Positions 40,527 through 52,125 of a DNA stretch of 64,000 nucleotides are shown here, one piece after another. The stretch is from Burkholderia sp. BCC0322 (lineage in GTDB: Bacteria; Pseudomonadota; Gammaproteobacteria; Burkholderiales; Burkholderiaceae). The number at the start of each line of letters is the position of its first letter. Positions within the stretch are counted from its first letter, which is position 1. Under the pieces are notes generated by a model. The model made no database searches. It had not been told where the DNA came from and saw nothing but the letters and a program-made list of their open reading frames with translations. The stretch covers positions 62,001 to 126,000 of the forward strand of contig NZ_CADFDU010000003.1 in assembly GCF_902833045.1 (NCBI RefSeq), given 5' to 3'. A program made the translations under genes and the position numbers.

Positions 40527-41837
40527 ATGAGCACTTTTCCCACTCTCGACGCGTGGCTTTCGCATCTCGAGCGCGCGCACCCGGTCGGCATCGACATGGG
40601 CCTGACCCGCATCGGGCAGGTCAAGGCGGCGCTGCAGCTCGAATTCGCGTGCCCCGTCATCACCGTCGGCGGCACGAACGGCAAGGGCTCGACCTGCGCG
40701 TTCCTCGAGACGATCCTCGTGCGCGCGGGCTACAAGGTCGGTTGCCACACGTCGCCGCACCTGCTCGAATTCAACGAGCGCGCGCGCGTAAACGGTCAGA
40801 ACGTCACCGATGACGAGCTGCTGCCGCACTTCGAGGCCGTCGAAGCGGCGCGCACGTCGTTGCCCGAGCCCGTGTCGCTCACGTACTTCGAATTCACGAC
40901 GCTCGCGATCCTGCATCTGTTCGCATCGCGCGGGCTCGACGCCGTGATCCTCGAAGTCGGCCTCGGCGGCCGGCTCGATGCGGTCAATATCATCGATACC
41001 GATTGCGCGATCGTCACGAGCATCGACATCGACCACACCGAATATCTCGGCGACACGCGCGAGAAGATCGCCTTCGAGAAGGCCGGGATCTTCCGTGCCG
41101 GCAAGCCGGCGATCTGCGGCGATCCGGCCGCGCCGCAAACGCTGATCGACCACGCCGAAGCGATCGGCGCCGACCTGTGGCTGGTCGGCCGCGATTTCCG
41201 CTACGAGGCGCAGGCAGGCGCGGAGCGCCAGCAGTGGAGCTACCTCGGTCGCGAGAAGCGCTATCCGGCGCTCGCGTATCCGGCGCTGCGCGGGGCGAAT
41301 CAGCTGATCAATGCGTCGGCCGCGCTCGCCGCGCTCGAAGCGCTGCGCCCGGTGCTGCCGGTGTCGGCGCAGGACATCCGGCTCGGCCTCGCGAACGTCG
41401 AACTGCCGGGGCGCTTCCAGGTGCTGCCCGGCAAGCCGGCGATCGTGCTGGACGTCGCGCACAATCCGCATGCGTCGGCCGTGCTCGAGCAGAACCTCGG
41501 CAACATGGGTTTCTTCCCGTACACGTACGCGGTGTTCGGCGCGATGCACGACAAGGACATCGACGGCGTGCTGCAGCACCTGAAGGGCGAGATCGACCAC
41601 TGGTGCGTGACCGACCTGCCGCTGCCGCGCGCGGCGTCCGCGGAGCAGCTCGAAGCCGCGCTGGGCAAGGCCGGCGTGGAGGAAGGGCCCGATTCGAGCG
41701 TCACGCGTTACACGTCGCCCGCCGAAGCGTTTCGCGATGCACTAAAAAGAGCATCCGAAAATGATAGAATCGTGGTTTTCGGCAGTTTCCATACGGTTGC
41801 CGGCGTGCTGGCCTACCGTAAATCGCAGCAACACTGA
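40527..41837 (+). CDS. folC: Folylpolyglutamate synthase / dihydrofolate synthase
   Basis: ATP-dependent addition of glutamate to dihydropteroate and folates. The 436-aa Mur-ligase-like protein has the P-loop GGTNGKGSTCAFLE (about residues 50-63), the central EVGLGGRLDAVNI and TSIDIDHTEYLGDTREKIA, and the C-terminal domain with DVAHNPHAS. It begins a folC-dedD-cvpA-purF run. Confidence 0.97.
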   Translation: MSTFPTLDAWLSHLERAHPVGIDMGLTRIGQVKAALQLEFACPVITVGGTNGKGSTCAFLETILVRAGYKVGCHTSPHLLEFNERARVNGQNVTDDELLPHFEAVEAARTSLPEPVSLTYFEFTTLAILHLFASRGLDAVILEVGLGGRLDAVNIIDTDCAIVTSIDIDHTEYLGDTREKIAFEKAGIFRAGKPAICGDPAAPQTLIDHAEAIGADLWLVGRDFRYEAQAGAERQQWSYLGREKRYPALAYPALRGANQLINASAALAALEALRPVLPVSAQDIRLGLANVELPGRFQVLPGKPAIVLDVAHNPHASAVLEQNLGNMGFFPYTYAVFGAMHDKDIDGVLQHLKGEIDHWCVTDLPLPRAASAEQLEAALGKAGVEEGPDSSVTRYTSPAEAFRDALKRASENDRIVVFGSFHTVAGVLAYRKSQQH

Positions 41838-41866
41838 CTGACGGGCAGTTTCGGACTCAGCCATTC

Positions 41867-42697
41867 ATGGGAATTTTCTCGTTCGGCAAAAAAGACGACG
41901 ACGCGCCCCCGCGGCGCGGCGGTCGCACCGGGGCCTCCCGGAACGTGCGCACGGAGCGCACCGAACGCGTCGAGCGACGCTCGCGCCGCACCGAGCGTCC
42001 GGAATCGGACGCACTGCTCCTCGATCCGACCCTTCCAGAAAAGCAACGCGCGCGTCGCCGCCTCGTCGGTGCGATCGCGCTCGTCGTCGCGGCCGTGATC
42101 GTGCTGCCGATGGTGCTCGATTCGCACCCGAAGCCGGTCACGGACGACATCGCCATCGACATCCCGAATCGTCCCGCGCACCAGGCGGTCGCGCCGCGCG
42201 ACGATGACGCGTCCGACGTACAGGCGGGCGTCGCGCACGACGAACCGCCGGCATCCGATGTGGCCGTTGCGGCCGCGCCGACGGATGCCGACAAGCCGGC
42301 CGCGAAACCCGATACCACGACCACGGCGGCCGTGACGCCGCCGAAGCCTGCGCCGAAACCGGCTGCCCCCGCGGCGAAGCCGGCTGCGCCGAAGCCTGCA
42401 CCCGCGCCCGCAGCCGTCGCGAATACCGACGCCGCCAGCCCGGACAGCAGCGACGCTTCGTCGCCGTCGTCGCCGGCCGGCGCGCGCTTCGCGGTGCAGC
42501 TCGGTTCGTTCAAGGATGACGCGACGGCCCGTTCGTGGGCCACCAAGTTGAAATCGGCGGGCGTGCCCGCATATGTCGAGCATCGCAAGCAGGCAGACGG
42601 CAGCACGGCTACACTGCTGCGTGCGGGCCCGTTCGCGGATCGCGCGGCGGCTTCCGCCGCGATCGCGAAGGTGCGCGAAGCCGGTCTGACGCAATAA
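41867..42697 (+). CDS. dedD: DedD-like SPOR-domain cell-division protein
   Basis: A 276-aa bitopic membrane protein. A basic cytoplasmic N-terminus (Arg-rich, residues 1-65) precedes one helix (LVGAIALVVAAVIVLPMVL, about 67-85). An Ala/Pro/Lys-rich periplasmic linker leads to a C-terminal SPOR domain (GARFAVQLGSFKDDATARSW... LLRAGPFADRAAA) that binds denuded septal peptidoglycan. The folC-dedD-cvpA-purF order is conserved in proteobacteria. Confidence 0.93.
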   Translation: MGIFSFGKKDDDAPPRRGGRTGASRNVRTERTERVERRSRRTERPESDALLLDPTLPEKQRARRRLVGAIALVVAAVIVLPMVLDSHPKPVTDDIAIDIPNRPAHQAVAPRDDDASDVQAGVAHDEPPASDVAVAAAPTDADKPAAKPDTTTTAAVTPPKPAPKPAAPAAKPAAPKPAPAPAAVANTDAASPDSSDASSPSSPAGARFAVQLGSFKDDATARSWATKLKSAGVPAYVEHRKQADGSTATLLRAGPFADRAAASAAIAKVREAGLTQ

Positions 42698-42703
42698 CGC
42701 ACG

Positions 42704-43198
42704 ATGCTGACGGCTTTCGACTACGCTGTATTGGCGGTGATCGTGTTGTCGGCGCTGCGCGGTGCGTGGCGCGGCTTCGTATCGGAGATTTTCGGGCTGA
42801 TCGGCTGGATCGCGGCGATCGTGATCGCCGGTCGCTACGTCGGGCTGGTCGTGCCGTACATTCCGGCGAACTGGCCGGGCGGCGCGCTGACGCAGTGGGT
42901 GATCGCCTTCGCGTTGCTCGTGATCGGCGTGGTGCTGGTCGCCGGCGTCGCGAACGCGCTGCTGTCGCGGATCGCGCAGGCGAGTGGCCTGGGCGGCGTC
43001 GACCGCTCGCTGGGCATGATGTTCGGGCTCGTCCGCGGCTGCGTGCTGGTGGTGCTGCTGGTCGCGGCGGCCGGGTTGACCGAACTGCCCAAACAGGATT
43101 TCTGGCGCAATGCGCTATTGCGTCCTTTCGCCGAACAGGGCGTGCACGAGCTGAAGCAGCTCCTGCCCGACGGCATGGCCCAGTACGTACGCGTGTGA
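42704..43198 (+). CDS. cvpA: CvpA family inner-membrane protein
   Basis: A 164-aa protein with about four transmembrane helices. The N-terminus DYAVLAVIVLSALRGAWRGFVSEIF is the family signature, and GLGGVDRSLGMMFGLVRG is the conserved central loop. CvpA was named for colicin V production; its molecular role is unclear. It starts six bases after dedD and precedes purF by 51 bp. Confidence 0.95.
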   Translation: MLTAFDYAVLAVIVLSALRGAWRGFVSEIFGLIGWIAAIVIAGRYVGLVVPYIPANWPGGALTQWVIAFALLVIGVVLVAGVANALLSRIAQASGLGGVDRSLGMMFGLVRGCVLVVLLVAAAGLTELPKQDFWRNALLRPFAEQGVHELKQLLPDGMAQYVRV

Positions 43199-43249
43199 CG
43201 ACGCGGCCGGGCAGGACGGAACCGATTTTGTCATTCTGAAGGACATGCC

Positions 43250-44782
43250 ATGTGCGGCATCGTAGGCGTTATCTCCCAATCCCCCGTCAATCAGCTGATC
43301 TATGACAGCTTGCTGCTGCTGCAGCATCGCGGTCAGGACGCAGCGGGCATCGCGACGGCGGACGGCAGCAATTTCCACATGTACAAGGCGAACGGCATGG
43401 TGCGCGACGTGTTCCGCACGCGCAACATGCGCAGCCTGCCCGGCACCTACGGTATCGGCCAGGTTCGCTACCCGACGGCCGGTTCGGCGTCGAGCGAAGC
43501 CGAGGCGCAGCCGTTCTACGTGAACGCGCCGTTCGGGATCATCCTGGCGCACAACGGCAACCTGACGAACTGGCAGCAACTGAAGGACGAGATGTTCCGG
43601 ATCGATCGCCGGCACATCAACACCAATTCCGACAGCGAAGTGCTGCTCAACGTGTTCGCGCACGAGCTGCAACTGTCGACCACGGGCCTCGAGCTCGATC
43701 CCGCGTCGGTGTTCAAGGCCGTCTCGGGCGTGCATCGCCGCCTGCAGGGCTCGTACGCGATCGTGTCGCTGATCGCCGGCTACGGCCTGCTCGCGTTCCG
43801 CGATCCGTTCGGCATCCGCCCGCTCTGTATCGGCAAGCTCGAGACCGAGCACGGCACCGAGTGGATGGTCGCGTCGGAGTCGGTCGCGGTCGAAGGCATC
43901 GGCTTCGAATTCGTGCGCGACGTGCAGCCGGGCGAGGCGATCTTCATCGACCCGGCCGGCAACTTCCACAGCCAGCAGTGCGCGGAGCAGCCGACGCTGA
44001 ATCCGTGCATGTTCGAATACGTGTACCTCGCGCGTCCGGATTCGTGCCTCGACGGCGTGCCGGTCTACAACGTGCGCCTGCGCATGGGCGATTATCTCGC
44101 CGAGAAGATCAAGCGCGAGCTGCCGAACGTGCCGATCGACGTCGTGATGCCGATTCCCGATTCGTCGCGCCCGGCTGCGATGCAGGTCGCCGCGAAGCTC
44201 GGCGTCGAGTATCGCGAAGGCTTCTTCAAGAATCGCTACGTTGGCCGTACCTTCATCATGCCGGGCCAGGCCGTGCGCAAGAAGTCGGTGCGCCAGAAGC
44301 TCAACGCGATGAGCATCGAGTTCAAGGACAAGAACGTGCTGATCGTCGACGATTCGATCGTGCGCGGCACGACCTCGCATGAAATCGTGCAGATGGCGCG
44401 CGATGCGGGCGCGAAGTCGGTGATCTTCGCATCGGCGGCGCCGCCCGTGAAGTTCCCGAACGTGTACGGTATCGACATGCCGACGCGCGGCGAGCTCGTC
44501 GCGCACGGCCGCACCGACGACGAAGTCGCGAAGATCATCGGCGCCGACCACCTGATCTACCAGGACGTCGACGACCTGCGCCGCGCGGTGCGCGACATCA
44601 ACCCGAAGCTCGAGGGCTTCGAGGCGTCGTGCTTCGACGGCAACTACATTACCGGCGACGTGACGCCCGAGTATCTCGATACGATCGAGCGCGCGCGCCT
44701 CACGCCGGCATCGCAAGCCGATCGCGATACGGCCGGCGACACCCAACGCTCGCAGATGAACCTGCAGCTGTCGGTCGAGTGA
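43250..44782 (+). CDS. purF: Amidophosphoribosyltransferase
   Basis: First committed step of purine synthesis: transfers glutamine amide nitrogen to PRPP. The 510-aa protein starts MCGIVGVI, with Cys2 becoming the N-terminal nucleophile after Met removal. HNGNLTNW belongs to the glutaminase domain, and VLIVDDSIVRGTTS is the PRPP-binding loop (about residues 363-376). Confidence 0.98.
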   Translation: MCGIVGVISQSPVNQLIYDSLLLLQHRGQDAAGIATADGSNFHMYKANGMVRDVFRTRNMRSLPGTYGIGQVRYPTAGSASSEAEAQPFYVNAPFGIILAHNGNLTNWQQLKDEMFRIDRRHINTNSDSEVLLNVFAHELQLSTTGLELDPASVFKAVSGVHRRLQGSYAIVSLIAGYGLLAFRDPFGIRPLCIGKLETEHGTEWMVASESVAVEGIGFEFVRDVQPGEAIFIDPAGNFHSQQCAEQPTLNPCMFEYVYLARPDSCLDGVPVYNVRLRMGDYLAEKIKRELPNVPIDVVMPIPDSSRPAAMQVAAKLGVEYREGFFKNRYVGRTFIMPGQAVRKKSVRQKLNAMSIEFKDKNVLIVDDSIVRGTTSHEIVQMARDAGAKSVIFASAAPPVKFPNVYGIDMPTRGELVAHGRTDDEVAKIIGADHLIYQDVDDLRRAVRDINPKLEGFEASCFDGNYITGDVTPEYLDTIERARLTPASQADRDTAGDTQRSQMNLQLSVE

Positions 44783-44790
44783 CACCGGCG

Positions 44791-44810
44791 CACGCTTTTG
44801 ACGAAGCGTG
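44791..44810. other. Hairpin just downstream of purF
   Basis: A 7-bp perfect stem (44791-44797 with 44804-44810) encloses a 6-nt loop. Its TTGACG loop sequence resembles a -35 box, but no -10 lies at the right distance. There is no T-run. It may be a weak purF transcript end. Confidence 0.4.
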
Positions 44811-44823
44811 ATAGGATGTGGCC

Positions 44824-44885
44824 TTGCGTCGATTTGATTCAGCTTGCGGACGCGGGGCGACTTCCCAAAACAGCTAAAGCGAAGG
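44824..44885 (+). ncRNA. SAM-II-type riboswitch upstream of metZ
   Basis: The P1 stem GCGTC/GACGC (44826-44830 with 44849-44853) encloses a loop starting GATTTG (44831-44836) and ending CTTGC (44843-44847), and AGCTAAAGCG follows at 44872-44881. GATTT, TTGC and GCTAAAG in this order and spacing are the conserved core of the SAM-II (metA-motif) aptamer, which binds S-adenosylmethionine through an H-type pseudoknot. It lies in the leader of a methionine gene with a terminator between, the expected regulatory layout. Assignment rests on motif recognition, not a covariance search. Confidence 0.78.
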
Positions 44886-44928
44886 CCGGCGGCAGTCGGC
44901 CCGAGTCGATCGCTGTCGTACCGCACCG

Positions 44929-44967
44929 AAGCCCGCTGATGCCGACGCATAGCGGGCTTTTTGTTTT
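44929..44967 (+). terminator. Intrinsic terminator between the SAM-II element and metZ
   Basis: A 9-bp stem (44929-44937 with 44951-44959) with a 13-nt loop is followed by a TTTTTGTTTT tract. Because it is 44 nt after the riboswitch core and 60 nt before the metZ start, it probably serves as the riboswitch expression platform, though it could also simply end the purF transcript. Confidence 0.88.
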
Positions 44968-45026
44968 GGCCTGGTTTTGACCTGGCTTGCGCGACACGCG
45001 CGGTCATCGAATACGGAAAACGGAAC

Positions 45027-46217
45027 ATGGACGACTCCCTCAACTTCGACACGCTTGCCGTGCGGGCGGGCACGCTGCGCAGCGACTTCAACGAGCACTC
45101 GGAAGCGCTGTTCCTCACGTCGAGCTTTTGCTTCCAGAGCGCGGCCGACGCGGCCGAGCGCTTCGCGAATTCGGAAGACTACTTCACCTATTCGCGCTTC
45201 ACGAACCCGACCGTCACCATGTTCCAGGAGCGTCTCGCGGCGCTCGAGGGCGGCGAGGCGTGCATCGCCACCGCGTCGGGGATGGCCGCGATCATGTCGG
45301 TCGTGATGGCCGCGCTGCAGGCCGGCGACCACCTCGTCAGCTCGCGCAGCCTGTTCGGCTCGACGCTCGGGATGTTCTCGCAGATCTTCAGCAAGTTCGG
45401 CATCACGACGACCTTCGTCGACCCGACCGACCTGAACGCATGGAAGGAAGCCGTGCGGCCGGAAACGAAGATGTTCTTCCTCGAGACGCCGTCGAACCCG
45501 CTGACCGAACTCGCCGACATCGAGGCGATCGGCAAGATCGCGAAGGCATCGAACGCGCTGTTCGTCGTCGACAACTGTTTCTGCAGCCCGGTGCTGCAGC
45601 AGCCGCTGAAACTCGGCGCGGATGTCGTGATGCACTCGGCGACGAAATTCCTCGACGGTCAGGGCCGTGTACTCGGCGGCGCGCTGGTCGGCTCGAAGGA
45701 ATTCATCATGGGCAAGGTGTTCCCGTTCGTGCGCAGCGCGGGCCCGACGCTGTCGGCGTTCAACGCGTGGGTGCTGCTGAAGGGGATGGAGACGCTGTCG
45801 CTGCGCGTCGAGAAGCAGTCGGCGAACGCGCTGGAGATTGCACGCTGGCTCGATTCGCATCCGGCCGTCGCACGCGTGTTTCATCCGGGCCTCGAATCGC
45901 ACCCGCAGCACGAACTCGCGAAGCGCCAGCAGAAGGCGGGCGGGTCGATCCTGTCGTTCGAGCTGAAGGGCGATACGCCCGAACGGCAGCGCGCGAATGC
46001 GTGGCGCGTGATCGACAACACGAAGCTGATCTCGATCACCGGCAACCTCGGCGACACGCGGTCGACCATTACCCATCCCGCGACGACCACGCACGCTCGC
46101 ATCACACCGGAAGCGCGCGCGGCAGCGGGGATCAGCGAAGGGCTGATCCGGTTGTCGGTCGGCCTGGAGGATGCGGGCGACCTGCGCAAGGATCTCGCGC
46201 GCGGCCTCGAAGGCTGA
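45027..46217 (+). CDS. metZ: O-succinylhomoserine sulfhydrylase
   Basis: PLP enzyme making homocysteine directly from O-succinylhomoserine and sulfide, in methionine synthesis. The 396-aa protein has the family start LNFDTLAVRAGTLRSDFNEHSEALFLTSSF in sequence blocks, YSRFTNPTV, and the PLP lysine in HSATKFLDGQGR (Lys207). ATG 45027 follows GGAA-type sites; the 22-codon upstream extension overlaps the terminator and is not coding. Expression is probably repressed by SAM through the leader element. Confidence 0.96.
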   Translation: MDDSLNFDTLAVRAGTLRSDFNEHSEALFLTSSFCFQSAADAAERFANSEDYFTYSRFTNPTVTMFQERLAALEGGEACIATASGMAAIMSVVMAALQAGDHLVSSRSLFGSTLGMFSQIFSKFGITTTFVDPTDLNAWKEAVRPETKMFFLETPSNPLTELADIEAIGKIAKASNALFVVDNCFCSPVLQQPLKLGADVVMHSATKFLDGQGRVLGGALVGSKEFIMGKVFPFVRSAGPTLSAFNAWVLLKGMETLSLRVEKQSANALEIARWLDSHPAVARVFHPGLESHPQHELAKRQQKAGGSILSFELKGDTPERQRANAWRVIDNTKLISITGNLGDTRSTITHPATTTHARITPEARAAAGISEGLIRLSVGLEDAGDLRKDLARGLEG

Positions 46218-46313
46218 GCGCGGCGACCGCTTTCCGGGTCGACATGGTAACGGGCCGCTCGAATGAGCGGCCCTTTGTCTTTTCAGCCTGGCGTGGCGCG
46301 TGCGTTGCCGGAG

Positions 46314-49409
<3,096 letters not shown>

Positions 49410-49882
49410 CGCGCCGCTCCTTCGCGACGCGCGGCGTGAGCCGAGGCGTGTCGCACATCCGATGCGTAAACGTGAACGTAATGCATGCCATTAAATGAAA
49501 TATCGAATCGAAATCGATTCTAGGGAAAAGAAATCGGCAAAAAAACGCGCGTCATTTATCTGGCGACAAACATTCAAATGCCGATTATTTCGGTCGCGCG
49601 GTGGAAAGTCGTGCCCGGAAGGCCCCGTCAGACGGCGCGAAGCGGCACTTTCTACGGATCGGAAAACGAAAGGCGGTCGTTATTGCCGTTTTCGAGTGCC
49701 TTTCCGCCTCTGTTCCGGTTCGATATGTCACGCGGAAACATCCCCAAATATTTCCAAATTTCTTGTGATTATTTTTGCTTGTAACCTGCATCGCGACGTT
49801 TGAAACCCATTTAGCGACAGGGTGCGCCGGCGGCAGTCCGTGGCGGTGCCGGTCGCTGTTGCATCAAGTCTGGAGAAGCGCA
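49410..49882. promoter_or_regulatory. Divergent bceO/bceP intergenic region
   Basis: This 473-bp gap drives the two arms of the exopolysaccharide cluster. It is AT-rich from about 49490 to 49790. It contains two dyads: TAATG/CATTA (49479-49483 with 49489-49493) and GAATCGA/TCGATTC (49505-49511 with 49514-49520, 2-bp spacer). Either could bind a regulator. I see no convincing coding frame or sigma-54 site. Confidence 0.5.
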
Positions 49883-52099
49883 TTGCGACGTCTGATTCTG
49901 GTTGGCATGACGGTATGCGCGACGCTGCTGACGCGCGCCGCACCGGCGGAAACGGTGTTGCCCGCGACGACGTCGTGGATCGGCAATACGTTCGGCTATG
50001 GCGACGGCAGCTGGACGCAGATCGACATCCGCGCGATCGCGGTGACGCCCGAAGGCAAGGTGTATACGAATGCGCCGTGGGACGAGAGCGGGGCCGAGGC
50101 GAGCGTCTACCAGGACGGGAAGATGCTCGGCTTCGCGGGCGGCACACACGGCTGGGGCAACCTCGGCGGCAGCGCGATCGCCGTCAACAGCAAGTACGCG
50201 TACGTCGCGATCGGTGTCGGCAACGAGCGCGGCCACCTGCAGTCGCCCGGCATCTGGCCGGACAAGGGCAAGCAGTGGTTCGGCATCTCGCGCCGCGCGA
50301 TCGGCGACTTGAAGCAGCCCGCGCCGTTTCGCGCGGCGCCGCAGGTCGCGCCGGGCGGCCGGGCGGACCCCGGCCGCGCGCGGATGGCCGCGAGCTTCAT
50401 GATGATGAACGAGGTGGTGGCGCCCGCGCGCTCGGAAGTGGGCGAGCAGAAGGCGGAAGTCGGCGGCCTCGCGGCTGACGACAAGACGCTGTTCGCGACG
50501 AATCCGTCGCGCGACGCGGTGGACGTGTACGACGCGGAGACGATGCAGCAGAAGGGCACGTGGAGCGCGCACGAGCCGGGCCGCATCGCGCTCGCGGGCG
50601 ACGGCACGCTGTGGCTGCTCACGGATACGATCAACGGGCCCGCGCACCTGGTGCACGTGCGCGCGGACGGCCGCAAGCTCGACGACGCGCCCGCGCTGCC
50701 CGACGGCACCGACGCGGTGGACGTGGCGGTCGACACGAAAGGGCGTGTGCTCGTCGCGGACAACGGGCCGCGCCAGCAGATCCTGATCTTCTCGAAAGGC
50801 GGCAAGGGCTATGCGCAGTCGGGCACGCTCGGCGAGCGCGGCGGCATTTTCGCGGGCCCGGTGCCGGGCCGGCCGGGGCCGCAGCGCTTCAACGGGCTGA
50901 CGGGCGTCGGCGTCGACCGCGCGGGCAACATCTATGTGTCGATGAACGGCATCGGGCCGCGTCACGACACGATCGGCGCAGGGCTCGGCGCGGTGCTCGA
51001 AAGCTATACGCCGGACGGCAAGCCGCGCTGGCAGGTGCAGGGGCTGCTGTTCGTCGACGGCGCGTGGCTCGACCCGGCGCGGCCGAACAGCGTGTACACG
51101 GGCAACAAGCGCTTCGAGCTCGACCTGTCGAAGCCGCCCGGCCAGGACTGGAAATACGTCGGCTTCCTGTCGAACCGCTTCAAGTATCCGGACGACCCCG
51201 TGTTCCACACGGACCAATGGCCGGGCATGCCGATCGCGCGCCGCGTCGACGGCCGCACGTTCCTGTACCTGACCGACATGTACGCCGATCACCTGAAGAT
51301 CTACCGCTTCGATGCGAAGCGCGATGGCGAAGTCGCGATTCCGTCCGGCCTGATCGCGGGCCGTGCGCGGCCGGTCGACAACGTGCCGAACAAGCCGCCG
51401 GGCGGCGACTGGCTGTGGCGCGACGCAAACGGCAATGGCCGGCTGGATGCCGACGAGTTCGAGCTCAACACGACGGGCAAGGCGAAGGCGGGTGGCTGGG
51501 GCTGGTGGGTCGACACGAAGGGCGACATCTGGCGCACGAGCGACGTGCGCGGCATCCACCGCTTCCGCTATGGCGGCGTCGACAAGGCCGGCAACCCGAT
51601 CTACTCGTACGACAAGGTCACGACCTACCCGATGCCGCAGCCGTTCACGCAATTGCGCCGCTCGATCTACGACGCGCAGACGGACACGCTGTACGTGACC
51701 GGCTACACGGCCGACGCGCCGCCGCAGCCGGGCATCAACAAGGAAGTCGGCCGCGTGCTGGTGCGCTTCGACAAGTGGTCGACGGGCGCGCCGGTCGTGC
51801 GCTACCAAGTCGCGCTGCCGTGGCAACTCGACGCGAAGCCGATCTTCGACCTGATCGGGATCACGGTCGAGGGCCGCTACCTGTTCGGGGTGGAGCCGGT
51901 CGGCAAGATCCACGTGTACGACAAGGAAACCGGCAAGGAAGTGGGCGTGATGAGCCCCGGCGCCGAGGTCGGCAAGGCATCCGGCTGGGTCGACGTGCCG
52001 TTCGGCATTAGCGCGTTCCGCCGCGAAAACGGCGAGTACCTGGTGTTCGTCGAGGAAGACGCGCGCGGCAAGGTGCTGACGTATCGCTGGAAACCGTGA
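49883..52099 (+). CDS. bceP: Secreted beta-propeller protein of the cepacian cluster (bceP-type)
   Basis: A 738-aa protein with a Sec signal peptide (RRLILVGMTVCATLLTRAAPAETV, written with its TTG start) and repeated NHL/beta-propeller-like strands: VYTNAPWDESG, DVAVDTKGRVLVADNG, GVGVDRAGNIYVSMNG, VDTKGDIWRTSD. A perfect EF-hand-like calcium loop, DANGNGRLDADEF, interrupts the propeller near residues 515-527. The TTG start has GGAGAAG just upstream; no ATG suits. It is likely periplasmic and may bind or process the polysaccharide, but the function is unknown to me. Confidence 0.85.
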   Translation: MRRLILVGMTVCATLLTRAAPAETVLPATTSWIGNTFGYGDGSWTQIDIRAIAVTPEGKVYTNAPWDESGAEASVYQDGKMLGFAGGTHGWGNLGGSAIAVNSKYAYVAIGVGNERGHLQSPGIWPDKGKQWFGISRRAIGDLKQPAPFRAAPQVAPGGRADPGRARMAASFMMMNEVVAPARSEVGEQKAEVGGLAADDKTLFATNPSRDAVDVYDAETMQQKGTWSAHEPGRIALAGDGTLWLLTDTINGPAHLVHVRADGRKLDDAPALPDGTDAVDVAVDTKGRVLVADNGPRQQILIFSKGGKGYAQSGTLGERGGIFAGPVPGRPGPQRFNGLTGVGVDRAGNIYVSMNGIGPRHDTIGAGLGAVLESYTPDGKPRWQVQGLLFVDGAWLDPARPNSVYTGNKRFELDLSKPPGQDWKYVGFLSNRFKYPDDPVFHTDQWPGMPIARRVDGRTFLYLTDMYADHLKIYRFDAKRDGEVAIPSGLIAGRARPVDNVPNKPPGGDWLWRDANGNGRLDADEFELNTTGKAKAGGWGWWVDTKGDIWRTSDVRGIHRFRYGGVDKAGNPIYSYDKVTTYPMPQPFTQLRRSIYDAQTDTLYVTGYTADAPPQPGINKEVGRVLVRFDKWSTGAPVVRYQVALPWQLDAKPIFDLIGITVEGRYLFGVEPVGKIHVYDKETGKEVGVMSPGAEVGKASGWVDVPFGISAFRRENGEYLVFVEEDARGKVLTYRWKP

Positions 52100-52125
52100 C
52101 GGGCGACGTCACACAAGGCACAAGC

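Noticed and set aside
44791-44826. Promoter for metZ using TTGACG at 44798
   Set aside because: The hexamer is inside a hairpin loop and no -10-like sequence lies 15-19 bp downstream.
49470-49500. Sigma-54-like site on the minus strand upstream of bceO
   Set aside because: TGGCATG is followed at the right distance by GT and not the required GC, so the -12 element is missing.
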